Assembly: GCF_947492815.1 (NCBI RefSeq)
Contig: NZ_CANLOB010000008.1
Span: 1-64,000 of the forward strand
Direction: 5' to 3'
Length of the DNA stretch: 64,000 bases
Source: an uncultured Dokdonia sp.
Lineage (GTDB): Bacteria; Bacteroidota; Bacteroidia; Flavobacteriales; Flavobacteriaceae
Shown: one piece after another, positions 28,409-37,013 of the stretch
Layout of the letters: every line of letters starts with the position of its first letter
How positions within the stretch are numbered: the stretch's first letter is position 1
The notes under the pieces: generated by a model
Seen by the model: the letters and a program-made list of their open reading frames with translations, nothing else
Database searches by the model: none
What the model was told of the DNA's origin: nothing
Position numbers and translations under genes: made by a program

Positions 28409-28930
28409 CTAACCTTCCTTTTCAGAAAGGGTTTTGATAATACCAGCGATTGTACTTCCTCCAGATTTAAGAGCGCTAACAACGTTCTTAGCAGGAGACT
28501 GAAGTAATCCAACGATTTCTCCAATAAGTTCTTCTCTCGATTTGATATCTACCAGTGCATCTAGTTGGTCATCTCCAACATAGATAGCTTCTTCAATAAA
28601 TGCTCCTTTTAATAAAGGTCTGTCAGCTTTCTTACGAAACTCTTTAATCACCTTTGCTGGCGCATTACCTGTTTCAGACAACATAATTGCAGTGTTCCCT
28701 TTTAAAACTTCAGGAAGTTCTGCAAAATCTTTATCTGATGCGTCCATTGCTTTTGAAAGCAATGTATTTTTAACTACTGCTAATTTAACTCCTGCTTTAA
28801 AACATGCACGACGTAACTTTGAGGTATTGTCTGCATTTAAACCAGAAATATCTGCTAAATAGATATTAGTACTATCTGCTAATTGTGTAGTTAAATTTTC
28901 TATTACTTGTGATTTCTCTTCTCTTGTCAT
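28409..28930 (-). CDS. rplJ: 50S ribosomal protein uL10
   Basis: The 173-residue stalk base protein that binds 23S rRNA and carries L12 dimers on its C-terminal helix. It starts MTREEKSQVIENLTTQL and contains IYLADISGLNADNTSKLRRACFKAGVKLAVVKNTL, the conserved RNA-binding segment. It begins only 10 bases after the end of rplA, so the autoregulatory leader described upstream of rplJ in other bacteria would have to lie within rplA here. Confidence 0.98.
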   Translation of the reverse strand: MTREEKSQVIENLTTQLADSTNIYLADISGLNADNTSKLRRACFKAGVKLAVVKNTLLSKAMDASDKDFAELPEVLKGNTAIMLSETGNAPAKVIKEFRKKADRPLLKGAFIEEAIYVGDDQLDALVDIKSREELIGEIVGLLQSPAKNVVSALKSGGSTIAGIIKTLSEKEG

Positions 28931-28940
28931 AATTTCTAAT

Positions 28941-29639
28941 TTAACTAGTAGCGTAACTTTTAGAATCTACCTCAATTCCAGGACTCATTGTACTAGACAT
29001 GAAGATACTTTTAATGTATACTCCTTTTGCTGTGGTAGGTTTTAATTTCACTAATGTACTAAGTAGTTCTTTTGCATTACCCGCAATTTTATCAGCATCA
29101 AAAGATGCTTTTCCTACAGATGCGTGTACAATACCAGTTTTATCAACTTTAAAGTCAATTTTACCAGCTTTTACATCTGAAACTGCTTTGGATATATCCA
29201 TAGTTACAGTACCTGTTTTTGGGTTAGGCATTAAACCACGTGGTCCAAGAACACGTCCTAATGGTCCTAATTTACCCATAACACTAGGCATTGTAATAAT
29301 TACGTCTACATCTGTCCAACCACCTTTGATTTTATCAAGGTACTCATCAAGACCAACATAATCTGCACCAGCTGCTTTTGCATCTGCCTCTTTATCAGGA
29401 GTAACAAGTGCAAGCACTTTTACATCCTTACCAGTACCGTGTGGTAATGTTACTACACCACGAACCATCTGGTTTGCTTTACGAGGATCTACGTTAAGAC
29501 GTACAGCAATATCTACGGAAGCATCGAAATTTACGTTGCTTACTTCTTTTATTAAAGCAGAAGCATCATCAATACTGTAAGCTTTACCAGCTTCAATCTT
29601 GCTATGATTCTCTTTTTGCTTTTTTGTTAATTTTGCCAT
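28941..29639 (-). CDS. rplA: 50S ribosomal protein uL1
   Basis: The 232-residue L1-stalk protein, which also acts as a translational repressor of the rplKA operon in other bacteria. Diagnostic segments are [36 protein letters not shown] and the [23 protein letters not shown] loop. It lies 20 bases after rplK and 10 bases before rplJ. Normal length and start. Confidence 0.99.
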   Translation of the reverse strand: MAKLTKKQKENHSKIEAGKAYSIDDASALIKEVSNVNFDASVDIAVRLNVDPRKANQMVRGVVTLPHGTGKDVKVLALVTPDKEADAKAAGADYVGLDEYLDKIKGGWTDVDVIITMPSVMGKLGPLGRVLGPRGLMPNPKTGTVTMDISKAVSDVKAGKIDFKVDKTGIVHASVGKASFDADKIAGNAKELLSTLVKLKPTTAKGVYIKSIFMSSTMSPGIEVDSKSYATS

Positions 29640-29659
29640 TTTAATTTTCTTTTTGGATG

Positions 29660-30100
29660 TTAAGCTGGAGCATCTCCACCTTTAACCGTAATACCCATTG
29701 ATCTTGCAGTACCAGCAACCATTTTCATAGCGCTTTCTATTGTAAATGCATTTAAATCAGGCATTTTGTCTTCTGCGATAGTTCTTACTTGATCCCAAGT
29801 AACTTTTGCGACTTTTTTACGGTTAGGTTCACCAGAACCACCTTTTACTTTAGCTGCTTCCATTAATTGAACTGCTGCTGGTGGAGTTTTAATTACAAAG
29901 TCAAAAGACTTATCTCCATAAACAGTAATAACAACAGGAAGTACTTTACCGGCTTTATCTTGTGTTCTAGCATTAAATTGCTTACAGAACTCCATGATAT
30001 TAACTCCGGCTGCACCTAAAGCAGGTCCTACTGGTGGAGAAGGGTTTGCGGCACCTCCTCGTACTTGTAACTTTACAACCTTACTTACTTCTTTTGCCAT
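29660..30100 (-). CDS. rplK: 50S ribosomal protein uL11
   Basis: The 146-residue GTPase-centre protein. The N-terminal domain has the Pro-rich [21 protein letters not shown] loop that contacts 23S rRNA and release factors; the C-terminal domain includes [25 protein letters not shown]. It is the first ribosomal protein gene of the block, 82 bases after nusG. Length normal. Confidence 0.99.
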   Translation of the reverse strand: MAKEVSKVVKLQVRGGAANPSPPVGPALGAAGVNIMEFCKQFNARTQDKAGKVLPVVITVYGDKSFDFVIKTPPAAVQLMEAAKVKGGSGEPNRKKVAKVTWDQVRTIAEDKMPDLNAFTIESAMKMVAGTARSMGITVKGGDAPA

Positions 30101-30182
30101 TTTTCAAAATTTAACTTTGACTTGTTCTTAGAGTTGGAAGCAATAGAACAAAATCCAAAATATTAGTGTAACACTTAATTAT

Positions 30183-30737
30183 TTATACTTTTTCTACTTG
30201 CATGTAACTTAACTCTAGCGGTGTTTTTCTTCCAAATATCTTCACCATCACCTCTAGTTTACGTTTTTCCTCATTTACCTTTTCTACAGTTCCATTAAAA
30301 CCATTAAAAGGACCGTCAATTACTTTTATAGTTTCACCAACAGTATAAGGAATTGCTACATTATCTTGTTTTACAGAAAGCTCATCTACTTTTCCTAGCA
30401 TACGATTTACTTCTGCCTTACGAAGTGGCACAGGATCTCCTCCTTTTACCTCTCCTAAAAACCCAATCACTCCATTTATTGATTTAATAATATGAGGGAT
30501 TTCTCCTCCCAAATGAGCTTTTACCATAATGTAACCAGGAAAATAAACTCTTTCTTTGTTTATTTTCTTCCCATTACGGATTTGGATTACTTTTTCTGTA
30601 GGAACTAAAACCTCTTCTATATAGTCCTGAAGATTAAGTCTTGTAATCTCCTGTTCTATATAAGCTTTGATCTTATTTTCTTGACCACTAACAGCCCTTA
30701 CTACATACCAATGTTTGGTGTTGTTTGTTTTAGCCAT
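30183..30737 (-). CDS. nusG: Transcription termination/antitermination protein NusG
   Basis: The 184-residue RNA polymerase-bound factor linking transcription to translation. The NGN domain begins KHWYVVRAVSGQENKIKAYIEQEI and ends near GFLGEVKGGDPVPLR. The C-terminal KOW domain (TIKVIDGPFNGFNGTVEKVNEEKRKL) would contact ribosomal uS10 or Rho. It directly follows secE (nine bases) as in most bacteria. Confidence 0.99.
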   Translation of the reverse strand: MAKTNNTKHWYVVRAVSGQENKIKAYIEQEITRLNLQDYIEEVLVPTEKVIQIRNGKKINKERVYFPGYIMVKAHLGGEIPHIIKSINGVIGFLGEVKGGDPVPLRKAEVNRMLGKVDELSVKQDNVAIPYTVGETIKVIDGPFNGFNGTVEKVNEEKRKLEVMVKIFGRKTPLELSYMQVEKV

Positions 30738-30746
30738 AGTTAAAAA

Positions 30747-30950
30747 TTAAGAACCTACTACTACTTTTTCAAAGTACAACTTGATCACATTACTAAACAC
30801 AGAATCAATACCCCAAATTGCTAAAGAGAAAATAATTGAAAAAACAGCAACTACTACCATAAGACGCTGTGCTTCTGCTAGAGGAGTCCATGTCACATGA
30901 TTCTTTAACTCGTTGTACGATTCTTGTACGTAATTTATTAATCCAGCCAT
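30747..30950 (-). CDS. secE: Preprotein translocase subunit SecE
   Basis: The 67-residue single-span form of SecE, which clamps SecY in the translocon. An amphipathic N-terminal helix (INYVQESYNELKNHVTWTP) precedes one membrane helix (about residues 29-51). The short size is normal for Bacteroidota. It lies between tRNA-Trp and nusG. Confidence 0.95.
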   Translation of the reverse strand: MAGLINYVQESYNELKNHVTWTPLAEAQRLMVVVAVFSIIFSLAIWGIDSVFSNVIKLYFEKVVVGS

Positions 30951-31002
30951 AATTTTATTCTTATTTAGAAAATGACAAACAATGCTTTATCATTTTACTT
31001 AG

Positions 31003-31075
31003 CACGGGTTGAGAGACTCGAACTCACGACACCTGGTTTTGGAGACCAGTGCTCTACCAACTGAGCTAAACCCGT
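31003..31075 (-). tRNA. tRNA-Trp (anticodon CCA)
   Basis: On the minus strand the acceptor ACGGGTT pairs with AACCCGT, discriminator G. The anticodon stem CTGGT/ACCAG encloses CTCCAAA with anticodon CCA, and a normal T-arm (GAGTTCGAGTC) follows. The CCA end is not encoded. It sits between tuf and secE. Confidence 0.97.
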
Positions 31076-31121
31076 ATATTAAAAAGGGACGCTAAACGCA
31101 AACACCTTTTAAACAAAAGTC

Positions 31122-31149
31122 AAGGCGTTCCGAACAATCGGAACACCTT
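31122..31149 (-). terminator. Hairpin terminator after tuf
   Basis: The arms AAGGCGTTCCG (31122-31132) and CGGAACACCTT (31139-31149) pair with one G-U. A T-rich stretch follows on the minus strand, between tuf and tRNA-Trp. Confidence 0.7.
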
Positions 31150-31174
31150 TACTTTTATAAATTCATTTATAGTC

Positions 31175-32362
31175 TTAGTCTAGGATTTCAGTAACCTGAC
31201 CAGCTCCTACAGTTCTACCACCTTCACGGACAGCAAAACGAAGACCTAAATTTAATGCGATAGGCTGAATAAGCTCAACAGTAATTGTTAAGTTATCTCC
31301 AGGCATTACCATTTCAACTCCTTCAGGAAGCGCAATGTTTCCAGTTACATCAGTTGTACGAACGTAGAACTGAGGACGGTAGTTATTATGGAATGGAGTG
31401 TGACGTCCACCTTCTTCTTTTTTAAGGATATAAACCTCTGCTTTAAATTTAGCATGTGGTGTTACAGATCCTGGCTTTACAATTACCATACCTCTAGAGA
31501 TTTGAGTTTTCTCAATACCTCTTAAAAGGATACCTGCATTATCTCCAGCCTCTCCTCTATCAAGGATTTGACGGAACATCTCAATACCAGTAATAGTAGA
31601 AGTTAACTTTTCAGCACCCATACCGATGATCTCTACAGGATCTCCAGTGTTTGCGATACCAGTTTCAATACGACCAGTTGCAACAGTTCCACGACCAGTA
31701 ATAGAGAATACATCTTCTATAGGCATTAAGAAATCTTTTTCAGTCTCACGTAATGGCTCTTCAATCCATGTATCAACAGCATTCATAAGCTCTAATACAG
31801 TATCAACCCACTTTTGCTCACCATTAAGTGCTCCTAAAGCAGATCCAGCAACTACAGGACCATTATCTCCATCATACTCATAGAAAGAAAGAAGCTCTCT
31901 AATTTCCATTTCAACAAGCTCAAGTAATTCTTCATCATCTACCATATCCACTTTATTCATGAATACAACAATACGAGGAATACCTACCTGACGACCAAGA
32001 AGGATATGCTCACGTGTTTGTGGCATAGGACCATCTGTAGCAGCAACTACAAGAATAGCACCGTCCATTTGAGCAGCACCAGTTACCATGTTCTTTACGT
32101 AATCGGCGTGACCTGGACAATCAACGTGTGCGTAGTGACGTGATTCAGTCGCATACTCAACGTGAGAAGAGTTAATAGTAATACCTCTTTCTTTTTCTTC
32201 AGGAGCATTATCAATTTGATCAAAAGCAGAAGCTTCTGAATAACCAGCATCTGCCAATACTTTCGTGATAGCAGCAGTTAAAGTTGTTTTACCGTGATCT
32301 ACATGCCCGATAGTACCAACATTTAAATGGGGTTTCGAACGATCATATGTTTCCTTTGCCAT
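31175..32362 (-). CDS. tuf: Elongation factor Tu
   Basis: The 395-residue GTPase that delivers aminoacyl-tRNA to the ribosome. The G motifs are GHVDHGKT (19-26), [12 protein letters not shown] and SAL. Domain II/III hallmarks include [13 protein letters not shown] and the Gly/Arg-rich C terminus [20 protein letters not shown]. Positions that change in kirromycin resistance look wild-type. Four tRNA genes precede it and tRNA-Trp follows. It is the only tuf copy in the window. Confidence 0.99.
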   Translation of the reverse strand: MAKETYDRSKPHLNVGTIGHVDHGKTTLTAAITKVLADAGYSEASAFDQIDNAPEEKERGITINSSHVEYATESRHYAHVDCPGHADYVKNMVTGAAQMDGAILVVAATDGPMPQTREHILLGRQVGIPRIVVFMNKVDMVDDEELLELVEMEIRELLSFYEYDGDNGPVVAGSALGALNGEQKWVDTVLELMNAVDTWIEEPLRETEKDFLMPIEDVFSITGRGTVATGRIETGIANTGDPVEIIGMGAEKLTSTITGIEMFRQILDRGEAGDNAGILLRGIEKTQISRGMVIVKPGSVTPHAKFKAEVYILKKEEGGRHTPFHNNYRPQFYVRTTDVTGNIALPEGVEMVMPGDNLTITVELIQPIALNLGLRFAVREGGRTVGAGQVTEILD

Positions 32363-32486
32363 AATGTAATTATTTAATCTTTAGTCTTAGTTATTATTAG
32401 TGTACTAAATTCTTATTGATCGACCCCCTCTTCATCTAAACACAAAAGGCTAGTACGACCTGTACTTATTTAATTATTTTTTTTTG

Positions 32487-32558
32487 AGCCAACGACGGGA
32501 TTTGAACCCGTGGCCTCTTCCTTACCAAGGAAACGCTCTACCCCTGAGCTACGTCGGC
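32487..32558 (-). tRNA. tRNA-Thr (anticodon GGT)
   Basis: The acceptor GCCGACG pairs with CGTTGGC, discriminator T. The anticodon loop TTGGTAA, between TTTCC and GGAAG, gives GGT. It is the tRNA nearest to tuf, at the position of E. coli thrT. Confidence 0.96.
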
Positions 32559-32565
32559 TAGTTTA

Positions 32566-32580
32566 CGCTTTCGCGAAAGC
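32566..32580. repeat. Dispersed palindrome, copy 7 (between tRNA genes)
   Basis: CGCTTTCGCGAAAGC, seven bases upstream of tRNA-Thr(GGT) and 23 bases downstream of tRNA-Gly, inside the tRNA cluster. Confidence 0.9.
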
Positions 32581-32603
32581 TCAATACCCAAAGGCATTTA
32601 TAG

Positions 32604-32676
32604 AGCGGGAGACCGGGTTCGAACCGGCGACATTCAGCTTGGAAGGCTGACGCTCTACCAACTGAGCTACTCCCGC
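32604..32676 (-). tRNA. tRNA-Gly (anticodon TCC)
   Basis: The acceptor GCGGGAG pairs with CTCCCGC. The stem TCAGC/GCTGA encloses CTTCCAA, so the anticodon is TCC. The T-arm CCGGTTCGAACCCGG is normal. It occupies the glyT position of the conserved cluster. Confidence 0.97.
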
Positions 32677-32766
32677 ATTTATCAACATCGTCTACAACGA
32701 CATTAAAAGGTTTTTCAATATTTCAAAACACACCACACAATTCATAATATGGTGATACAAAAAAAA

Positions 32767-32797
32767 TCAAGTAAAAATGCATTAGATTTTTACTTGA
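32767..32797 (-). terminator. Terminator-like hairpin between tRNA-Tyr and tRNA-Gly
   Basis: The perfect 12-bp arms TCAAGTAAAAAT (32767-32778) and ATTTTTACTTGA (32786-32797) have a 7-nt loop and are followed on the minus strand by a run of T. It would end or attenuate transcripts coming from tRNA-Tyr. Confidence 0.65.
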
Positions 32798-32809
32798 AAA
32801 TAATTAGAG

Positions 32810-32891
32810 TGGGGAGAGCAGGATTCGAACCTGCGAAGTTAAAAACAACGGAGTTACAGTCCGTCCTCGTTGGCCGCTTGAGTATCTCCCC
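32810..32891 (-). tRNA. tRNA-Tyr (anticodon GTA)
   Basis: The acceptor GGGGAGA pairs with TCTCCCC, discriminator A. The anticodon loop CTGTAAC between ACGGA and TCCGT gives GTA. The long variable arm, typical of Tyr, is present. Confidence 0.97.
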
Positions 32892-32978
32892 TTTTATCAA
32901 TTTTTTCGGATGCAAAAGTATGCATTTTAAATCAATAAATAACAATAATTTTAAAGAACTTTTTTAATCTTTTTTTTG

Positions 32979-33052
32979 AGCCGATGGAGGGACTCGAACC
33001 CACGACCTGCTGATTACAAATCAGCTGCTCTAGCCAGCTGAGCTACATCGGC
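32979..33052 (-). tRNA. tRNA-Thr (anticodon TGT)
   Basis: The acceptor GCCGATG pairs with CATCGGC, discriminator T. The stem GCTGA/TCAGC encloses TTTGTAA with anticodon TGT. It is the first tRNA of the cluster, at the position of E. coli thrU. Confidence 0.97.
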
Positions 33053-33091
33053 TTTTTATACTTTTAAAAACCTCTAAAGAGACATAAAAAA

Positions 33092-33113
33092 AGTCCGTTA
33101 TTTCTAACGGACT
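33092..33113 (-). terminator. Rho-independent terminator after hpf
   Basis: The stem AGTCCGTTA/TAACGGACT (33092-33100, 33105-33113) has a 4-nt loop and an eight-base T-run on the minus strand. It lies 50 bases past the hpf stop and 40 bases before tRNA-Thr(TGT). Confidence 0.88.
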
Positions 33114-33162
33114 GCAAATGTAGACAATTTTAATATCTAACAAAACATTTTGTTTATTTTTT

Positions 33163-33468
33163 TTACGCAATATGTGCTCTTAATTTTTCTTTTCGCTTTT
33201 TTAGCACTCTTTCAAGCGATTGCACACACACATCTGTACCTTCTTCAAAAGATTTTGCATTCTTTTTTACAATAAACTCATCTCCAGGTACACTTATTAG
33301 TATTTCTACAATCTTATTTTCAGGCTTATTATTGGGCTCTAGTTTCAAAAACACATCTGCATGTATTATTTTATCATAAAATTGCTCTAACTTATTTAAT
33401 TTCTTCTCGATAAATTCAATCAATTTTACATCTGGATCAAATTGTGGTGCTTCAACAGTTACTTTCAT
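33163..33468 (-). CDS. hpf: Ribosome hibernation promoting factor (short HPF/RaiA family)
   Basis: A 101-residue protein of the HPF/YfiA family, which docks in the decoding centre and puts ribosomes to rest in poor conditions. The family pattern is seen in KVTVEAPQFDPDVKLIEFIEKKLNKLEQFYDKI and the strand ENKIVEILISVPGDEFIVKK, with a basic C-terminal helix (RVLKKRKEKLRAHIA). There is no long C-terminal domain, so it is the short form. It follows xerC on the same strand with a 67-base gap, in the usual flavobacterial order rpsU-xerC-hpf. Confidence 0.93.
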   Translation of the reverse strand: MKVTVEAPQFDPDVKLIEFIEKKLNKLEQFYDKIIHADVFLKLEPNNKPENKIVEILISVPGDEFIVKKNAKSFEEGTDVCVQSLERVLKKRKEKLRAHIA

Positions 33469-33535
33469 ATGCCACTATATTTTAAGGGTTAGAACTTTGA
33501 TAGTAATCATACTATCATATTTTCACAAACAACAA

Positions 33536-34426
33536 TCACTTCTTATTTCGAGGATGTGCATTACTATAAACATTGCGTAGTGTTTTAATACTATTGTGTG
33601 TATACACTTGCGTAGATGCTAGACTTGCATGACCTAATAAATCCTTTACAGTATTTAACTCTGCTCCTTGGTTAAGCAAATGCGTAGCAAAAGAATGCCT
33701 AATAATATGCGGACTCTTTTTGATTTTGTTTGACGTCTTACTAAAATAATGATTTATTATCCTATAAACAAGTGTATCATACAATTTAATTCCTTTCTTT
33801 GTTATAAGAAGTGGTGCACCCTTTTCATTTTGAGAAATCTCATTTCGCTTCTCCAGATATTTAACAATAGTTACACAAACATTAGACAGCAAAGGCATCA
33901 AACGCTCTTTATTTCGCTTACCTATAACTCGTATTGTTTTTTGAGACAAATCAACACTACTTATCGTTAGCCCTATAAGCTCTGCACGCCTCATTCCCGT
34001 CCCATACAACAACTCCAACAACAAAAGATCTCTTAGAGACTCAAAATCATTAGAAATAGATAATAAATCAAAAACCTCAGACATTTCATTTTCAGAAAAG
34101 GGAATTTGAAGTTTTTTTGATGTTTTTAATGCTTTATGCTTCACCAAAGGAGACACATCAATAACTTCTATTTTCACAAGGAATTTATAAAATGATTTTA
34201 AGGACGATATTTTCCTATTAATACTTCTATTAGATATCCCTTCATCTACAAGTGCAACAATCCAATTTCGTATTTGATTATAATGCATTTCATGAAGTTC
34301 TACATCACCATCGTTTGCTTTCGCGAAAGCAAAAAAAGCTCCAATATCTTTTTGATACGCAAGGATTGTATGAGAACTATAATTCTTCTCTAATGTAAGA
34401 TAGTCTATAAACGCATTGAGATACAT
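33536..34426 (-). CDS. xerC: Tyrosine recombinase XerC
   Basis: The 296-residue site-specific recombinase that resolves chromosome dimers at dif. The N-terminal SAM-like domain begins FIDYLTLEKNYSSHTILAYQKDI. The catalytic set is complete: Arg146 (GTGMRRAEL), His240-x-x-Arg243 (HIIRHSFATHLL), His266 (LGHASL) and the nucleophile Tyr275 (TQVYTHN). A palindrome copy lies in frame at 34317-34330, giving AFAKA at residues 33-37. It is a housekeeping integrase in a conserved location, not a sign of a mobile element. Confidence 0.95.
   Translation of the reverse strand: MYLNAFIDYLTLEKNYSSHTILAYQKDIGAFFAFAKANDGDVELHEMHYNQIRNWIVALVDEGISNRSINRKISSLKSFYKFLVKIEVIDVSPLVKHKALKTSKKLQIPFSENEMSEVFDLLSISNDFESLRDLLLLELLYGTGMRRAELIGLTISSVDLSQKTIRVIGKRNKERLMPLLSNVCVTIVKYLEKRNEISQNEKGAPLLITKKGIKLYDTLVYRIINHYFSKTSNKIKKSPHIIRHSFATHLLNQGAELNTVKDLLGHASLASTQVYTHNSIKTLRNVYSNAHPRNKK
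34317..34330. repeat. Dispersed palindrome, copy 8 (inside xerC)
   Basis: GCTTTCGCGAAAGC on the coding strand reads Ala-Phe-Ala-Lys-Ala in the N-terminal domain of XerC. Confidence 0.9.
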
Positions 34427-34480
34427 AAGTTAGCTGCAGGGCATCATTAAATAAGATTCACTCTTGATTGGGAATAAAAA

Positions 34481-34521
34481 AACCGTTACTTCACAAAGAT
34501 ATACTTTATAAAGTAACGGTT
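34481..34521 (-). terminator. Rho-independent terminator after rpsU
   Basis: The perfect 11-bp arms AACCGTTACTT (34481-34491) and AAGTAACGGTT (34511-34521) are followed by a T-run on the minus strand. It separates rpsU from xerC. Confidence 0.85.
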
Positions 34522-34596
34522 ATGTATCTTGAAAGAGATCATCTCCTTCTAAAAATCCAGACACCTCATATAAATTATGAGTGACGGATACTATTT

Positions 34597-34791
34597 CTAG
34601 ATATTTTCTTTATCTCTAAGACCCTGAATATAAGAAGCCTTTTGAATTTCACGTCTTCTACTTACAGAAGGTTTTGTGAACTGCTTACGCTCTCTAAGAT
34701 TACGCATAGTCTTAGTACGATCAAATTTACGCTTGAAACGTTTTAGCGCTCTATCTATATTTTCTCCGTCTTTTACTGGTATAATTAACAT
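34597..34791 (-). CDS. rpsU: 30S ribosomal protein bS21
   Basis: The 64-residue basic protein of the 30S platform next to the 3' end of 16S rRNA. The sequence has the family core VKDGENIDRALKRFKRKFDR and an Arg-rich tail (KPSVSRRREIQKASYI). In Bacteroidota bS21 helps to hide the anti-SD sequence. This gene has an unusually strong SD just upstream, listed separately, unlike its neighbours. It has its own terminator and is probably transcribed alone. Confidence 0.98.
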   Translation of the reverse strand: MLIIPVKDGENIDRALKRFKRKFDRTKTMRNLRERKQFTKPSVSRRREIQKASYIQGLRDKENI

Positions 34792-34797
34792 AGTGGG

Positions 34798-34806
34798 ACC
34801 TCCTTT
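34798..34806 (-). promoter_or_regulatory. Extended Shine-Dalgarno of rpsU (AAAGGAGGT)
   Basis: The mRNA-sense sequence AAAGGAGGT lies 6 bases before the rpsU ATG and is complementary to the 16S 3' end across nine bases. The other genes I inspected in the window lack such a site. This fits the reported autocontrol of rpsU through anti-SD sequestration in Flavobacterium. Confidence 0.9.
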
Positions 34807-34882
34807 CTTTAAATTCTTATTCTGTTTTCAGGCTGCAAATATACTACTATTAGTTATTCCTGCAACCTAGTATTGATTTTTT

Positions 34883-36061
34883 TTATGCTTTTGTTTCAGT
34901 TTGCACTTTATATTCTTTTTTATCGATAATCATTTTGGCAATAATCTCTCTAAGAATATCTGAAGTTCCGCCACCTATAGGACCTAATCTACTATCACGC
35001 AGCATTCTAGCCATAGGATATTCTTCCATATACCCATAACCTCCTAACATTTGCAAGCAATCATAAATTACCTCGTCTGCTATTTTGGTAGCGGTTAATT
35101 TTGACATGGTTGCCTCCTTTACTACATATTCACCTTTATTAAGACGATATGCAATTGAATAATTAAATGCTTTTGACATTTCAACCTCTGCTTTACGCTC
35201 TGCTATTTTATGTCGTAATGCTTGAAAACGATCTATAGATTGCCCAAAAGCTTTACGCTCTTTCATATACTCCAAAGCATACTCAATAGCAAATTCTGCT
35301 CTTGCATGCGCATTAATTCCCATAATTAAACGTTCTGTTGCAAAGTGTTGCATGATATAACCAAAGCCTTTATTTTCTTCTCCCATTAGATTTGCCACAG
35401 GAATACGCACATTATCAAAAGCTATTTCTCCTGTATCGGAAGCTCTCCATCCTAGTTTATCTAATTTTGTAGCAGACACCCCTGGTGTATCACGGTCTAC
35501 TACAAAAATACTCATTCCCTTCCCTCCTAGTTCAGGGCTTGTTTTTGCTGCAACGACCAAATAATCTGAATAGACTCCATTTGTGATAAAAGTTTTTGAA
35601 CCATTTAACACATAATGATCTCCATCTTTTTTTGCAGTGGTTCTCATTCCTGCTACATCACTACCTCCAAAAGGCTCTGTAATACACAAACAACCTATTT
35701 TCTCACCTGTAATACTTGGCGCAAGGTATTCTGATTTTATTCGCGTATCGCCCTCAGCATTAAGATGTGTCATCGCCAGATAAGCATGCGCCCATATAGC
35801 AGCCGCAAATCCGCCTGAATTTATTTTCTGAAGTTCTTCAAGAAGGATTACAGTATAAAAGAAATCTAATCCCATACCTCCGTATTCTTCAGGATAAGCG
35901 ATTCCAAAAAAGCCCATCTCTCCAAACTTTTCCCAGATGAATCGATCAATCTTTCCAGTTTCCTCCCATTTATCTATATGAGGAACCACTTCCTTTTGAA
36001 GGAAATCCTGTAAACTTTTTCTAAAAAGATTATGTTCTTCTGTAAAATATAATTCGTTCAT
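34883..36061 (-). CDS. Acyl-CoA dehydrogenase
   Basis: An FAD-dependent dehydrogenase of fatty-acid or branched-chain acyl-CoA oxidation, 392 residues from the chosen start. I placed the start at the Met of MNELYFTEEHNLFRKSLQDFL, because the 31 residues upstream (a Leu-rich stretch) do not look like the family. The motifs CITEPFGGSDVAGMRTTA (FAD and substrate binding), RERRAFGQ-like KERKAFGQSIDRFQALRH, and the C-terminal LGGYGYMEEYPMARMLRDSRLGPIGGGTSDILREIIA are intact. The catalytic Glu is expected within GTSDI or upstream, depending on the subfamily, and is not assigned here. The acyl chain specificity is unknown. Confidence 0.93.
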   Translation of the reverse strand: MNELYFTEEHNLFRKSLQDFLQKEVVPHIDKWEETGKIDRFIWEKFGEMGFFGIAYPEEYGGMGLDFFYTVILLEELQKINSGGFAAAIWAHAYLAMTHLNAEGDTRIKSEYLAPSITGEKIGCLCITEPFGGSDVAGMRTTAKKDGDHYVLNGSKTFITNGVYSDYLVVAAKTSPELGGKGMSIFVVDRDTPGVSATKLDKLGWRASDTGEIAFDNVRIPVANLMGEENKGFGYIMQHFATERLIMGINAHARAEFAIEYALEYMKERKAFGQSIDRFQALRHKIAERKAEVEMSKAFNYSIAYRLNKGEYVVKEATMSKLTATKIADEVIYDCLQMLGGYGYMEEYPMARMLRDSRLGPIGGGTSDILREIIAKMIIDKKEYKVQTETKA

Positions 36062-36119
36062 CTTTATTCTTAAATTTAGGCTTAAAATCGTGTAATCGTT
36101 AAACAGATTTGTAGTCGTT

Positions 36120-36995
36120 CTATTTAACAGACAAATATAACTTAATTCTAGCAAATTTGTAGTCTGTCATTCCATCTAGTCCTGACAATTCCTCTAAGGT
36201 TTTAACACCTTCATGTAGTAATCTATAATCCACAATTTCCTTTGCTAAGTCAAAATTAAGTAATGGTATTGTGGCTAAATCTGAAGCGGTAGCAGTATTT
36301 ACATTTATATAATGTATTGTCGGTTTTTCTTTTACCGTATACTCATTAAGCACAGCTCGTTTTTGTTTTGTAGAAACCCCATAGACGTCGTATAATTGAC
36401 CATCTACTTGATATCCGCCTATTTTTCGAATATGACGTAGTATCTTATCTGCTGCAACTTCATCTACCCCTTCAATAACTAATAATGCATCTAATGTTAT
36501 TTTATTTAAATCCTTTTTTTGATCGTATGTTTTCCATTTTGGTTGATGCACATACTTTTTTCTTGGTTTTGGATTTGTTACCCAATCCGGAAATTTAAAA
36601 TAAGGAGAAATAATATCTAGTAAAGAATCAGAAACCTTCGTTACTTGTTTGAAATCTGCAATGGAGTTAATCCATTTTCCGCTTTCGCGAAAGCGGTGCA
36701 AGCGATCTACCTCTTCCAAATTCATTCCCAAGGTATATCCCTTATAATCTGTAATATAATTAGGATTAAAAGGATAACGCTTAGGTTTATTATTTTCTAT
36801 CGCAAGCACCTTAAGTGAATCAATTTGTTTTTGAAAAGCAAGAACTTCTAATTGCTCTTCTTCTGAGATTGCAATATCTTGAGAAGGTTGATACCAAAAC
36901 GAAATGCTTATAAGAATAAGTATGATTCCTATAAATACTAAAATCCCACTTCTTTTTTGTCGATCATAAAAGAAGTGGGATTTTAAATTATTCAT
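36120..36995 (-). CDS. ComEA-like helix-hairpin-helix protein
   Basis: The protein has 291 residues. An N-terminal membrane helix (about 17-36) anchors it, and the rest faces the periplasm. At least three helix-hairpin-helix units are visible: around residues 85-125 (NLEEVDRLHRFRESGKWINSI), 175-215 (LDALLVIEGVDEVAADKILRHIRKIGGYQ) and 230-290 (INVNTATASDLATIPLLNFDLAKEIVDYR...). The last one is the ComEA signature. Such domains bind double-stranded DNA without sequence specificity, and a role in DNA uptake is possible. A palindrome copy is inside the first HhH unit and encodes His-Arg-Phe-Arg-Glu-Ser. It lies 18 bases downstream of the symporter gene. Confidence 0.82.
   Translation of the reverse strand: MNNLKSHFFYDRQKRSGILVFIGIILILISISFWYQPSQDIAISEEEQLEVLAFQKQIDSLKVLAIENNKPKRYPFNPNYITDYKGYTLGMNLEEVDRLHRFRESGKWINSIADFKQVTKVSDSLLDIISPYFKFPDWVTNPKPRKKYVHQPKWKTYDQKKDLNKITLDALLVIEGVDEVAADKILRHIRKIGGYQVDGQLYDVYGVSTKQKRAVLNEYTVKEKPTIHYINVNTATASDLATIPLLNFDLAKEIVDYRLLHEGVKTLEELSGLDGMTDYKFARIKLYLSVK
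36680..36695. repeat. Dispersed palindrome, copy 9 (inside the ComEA-like gene)
   Basis: CGCTTTCGCGAAAGCG is read CGC TTT CGC GAA AGC, giving Arg-Phe-Arg-Glu-Ser, a frame different from copies 1 and 8. Confidence 0.9.
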
Positions 36996-37013
36996 TATAG
37001 AATGTTTTCTTTA

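Noticed and set aside
32749..32967. 72-residue plus-strand frame over the tRNA-Tyr gene
   Set aside because: Its sequence (GRAGFEPAKL...) is the translation of the antisense tRNA, a well-known false gene.
33536..34426. Integrase as a sign of an integrated element next to tRNAs
   Set aside because: It has the XerC motif set and the conserved rpsU-xerC-hpf neighbourhood; there are no flanking att repeats.
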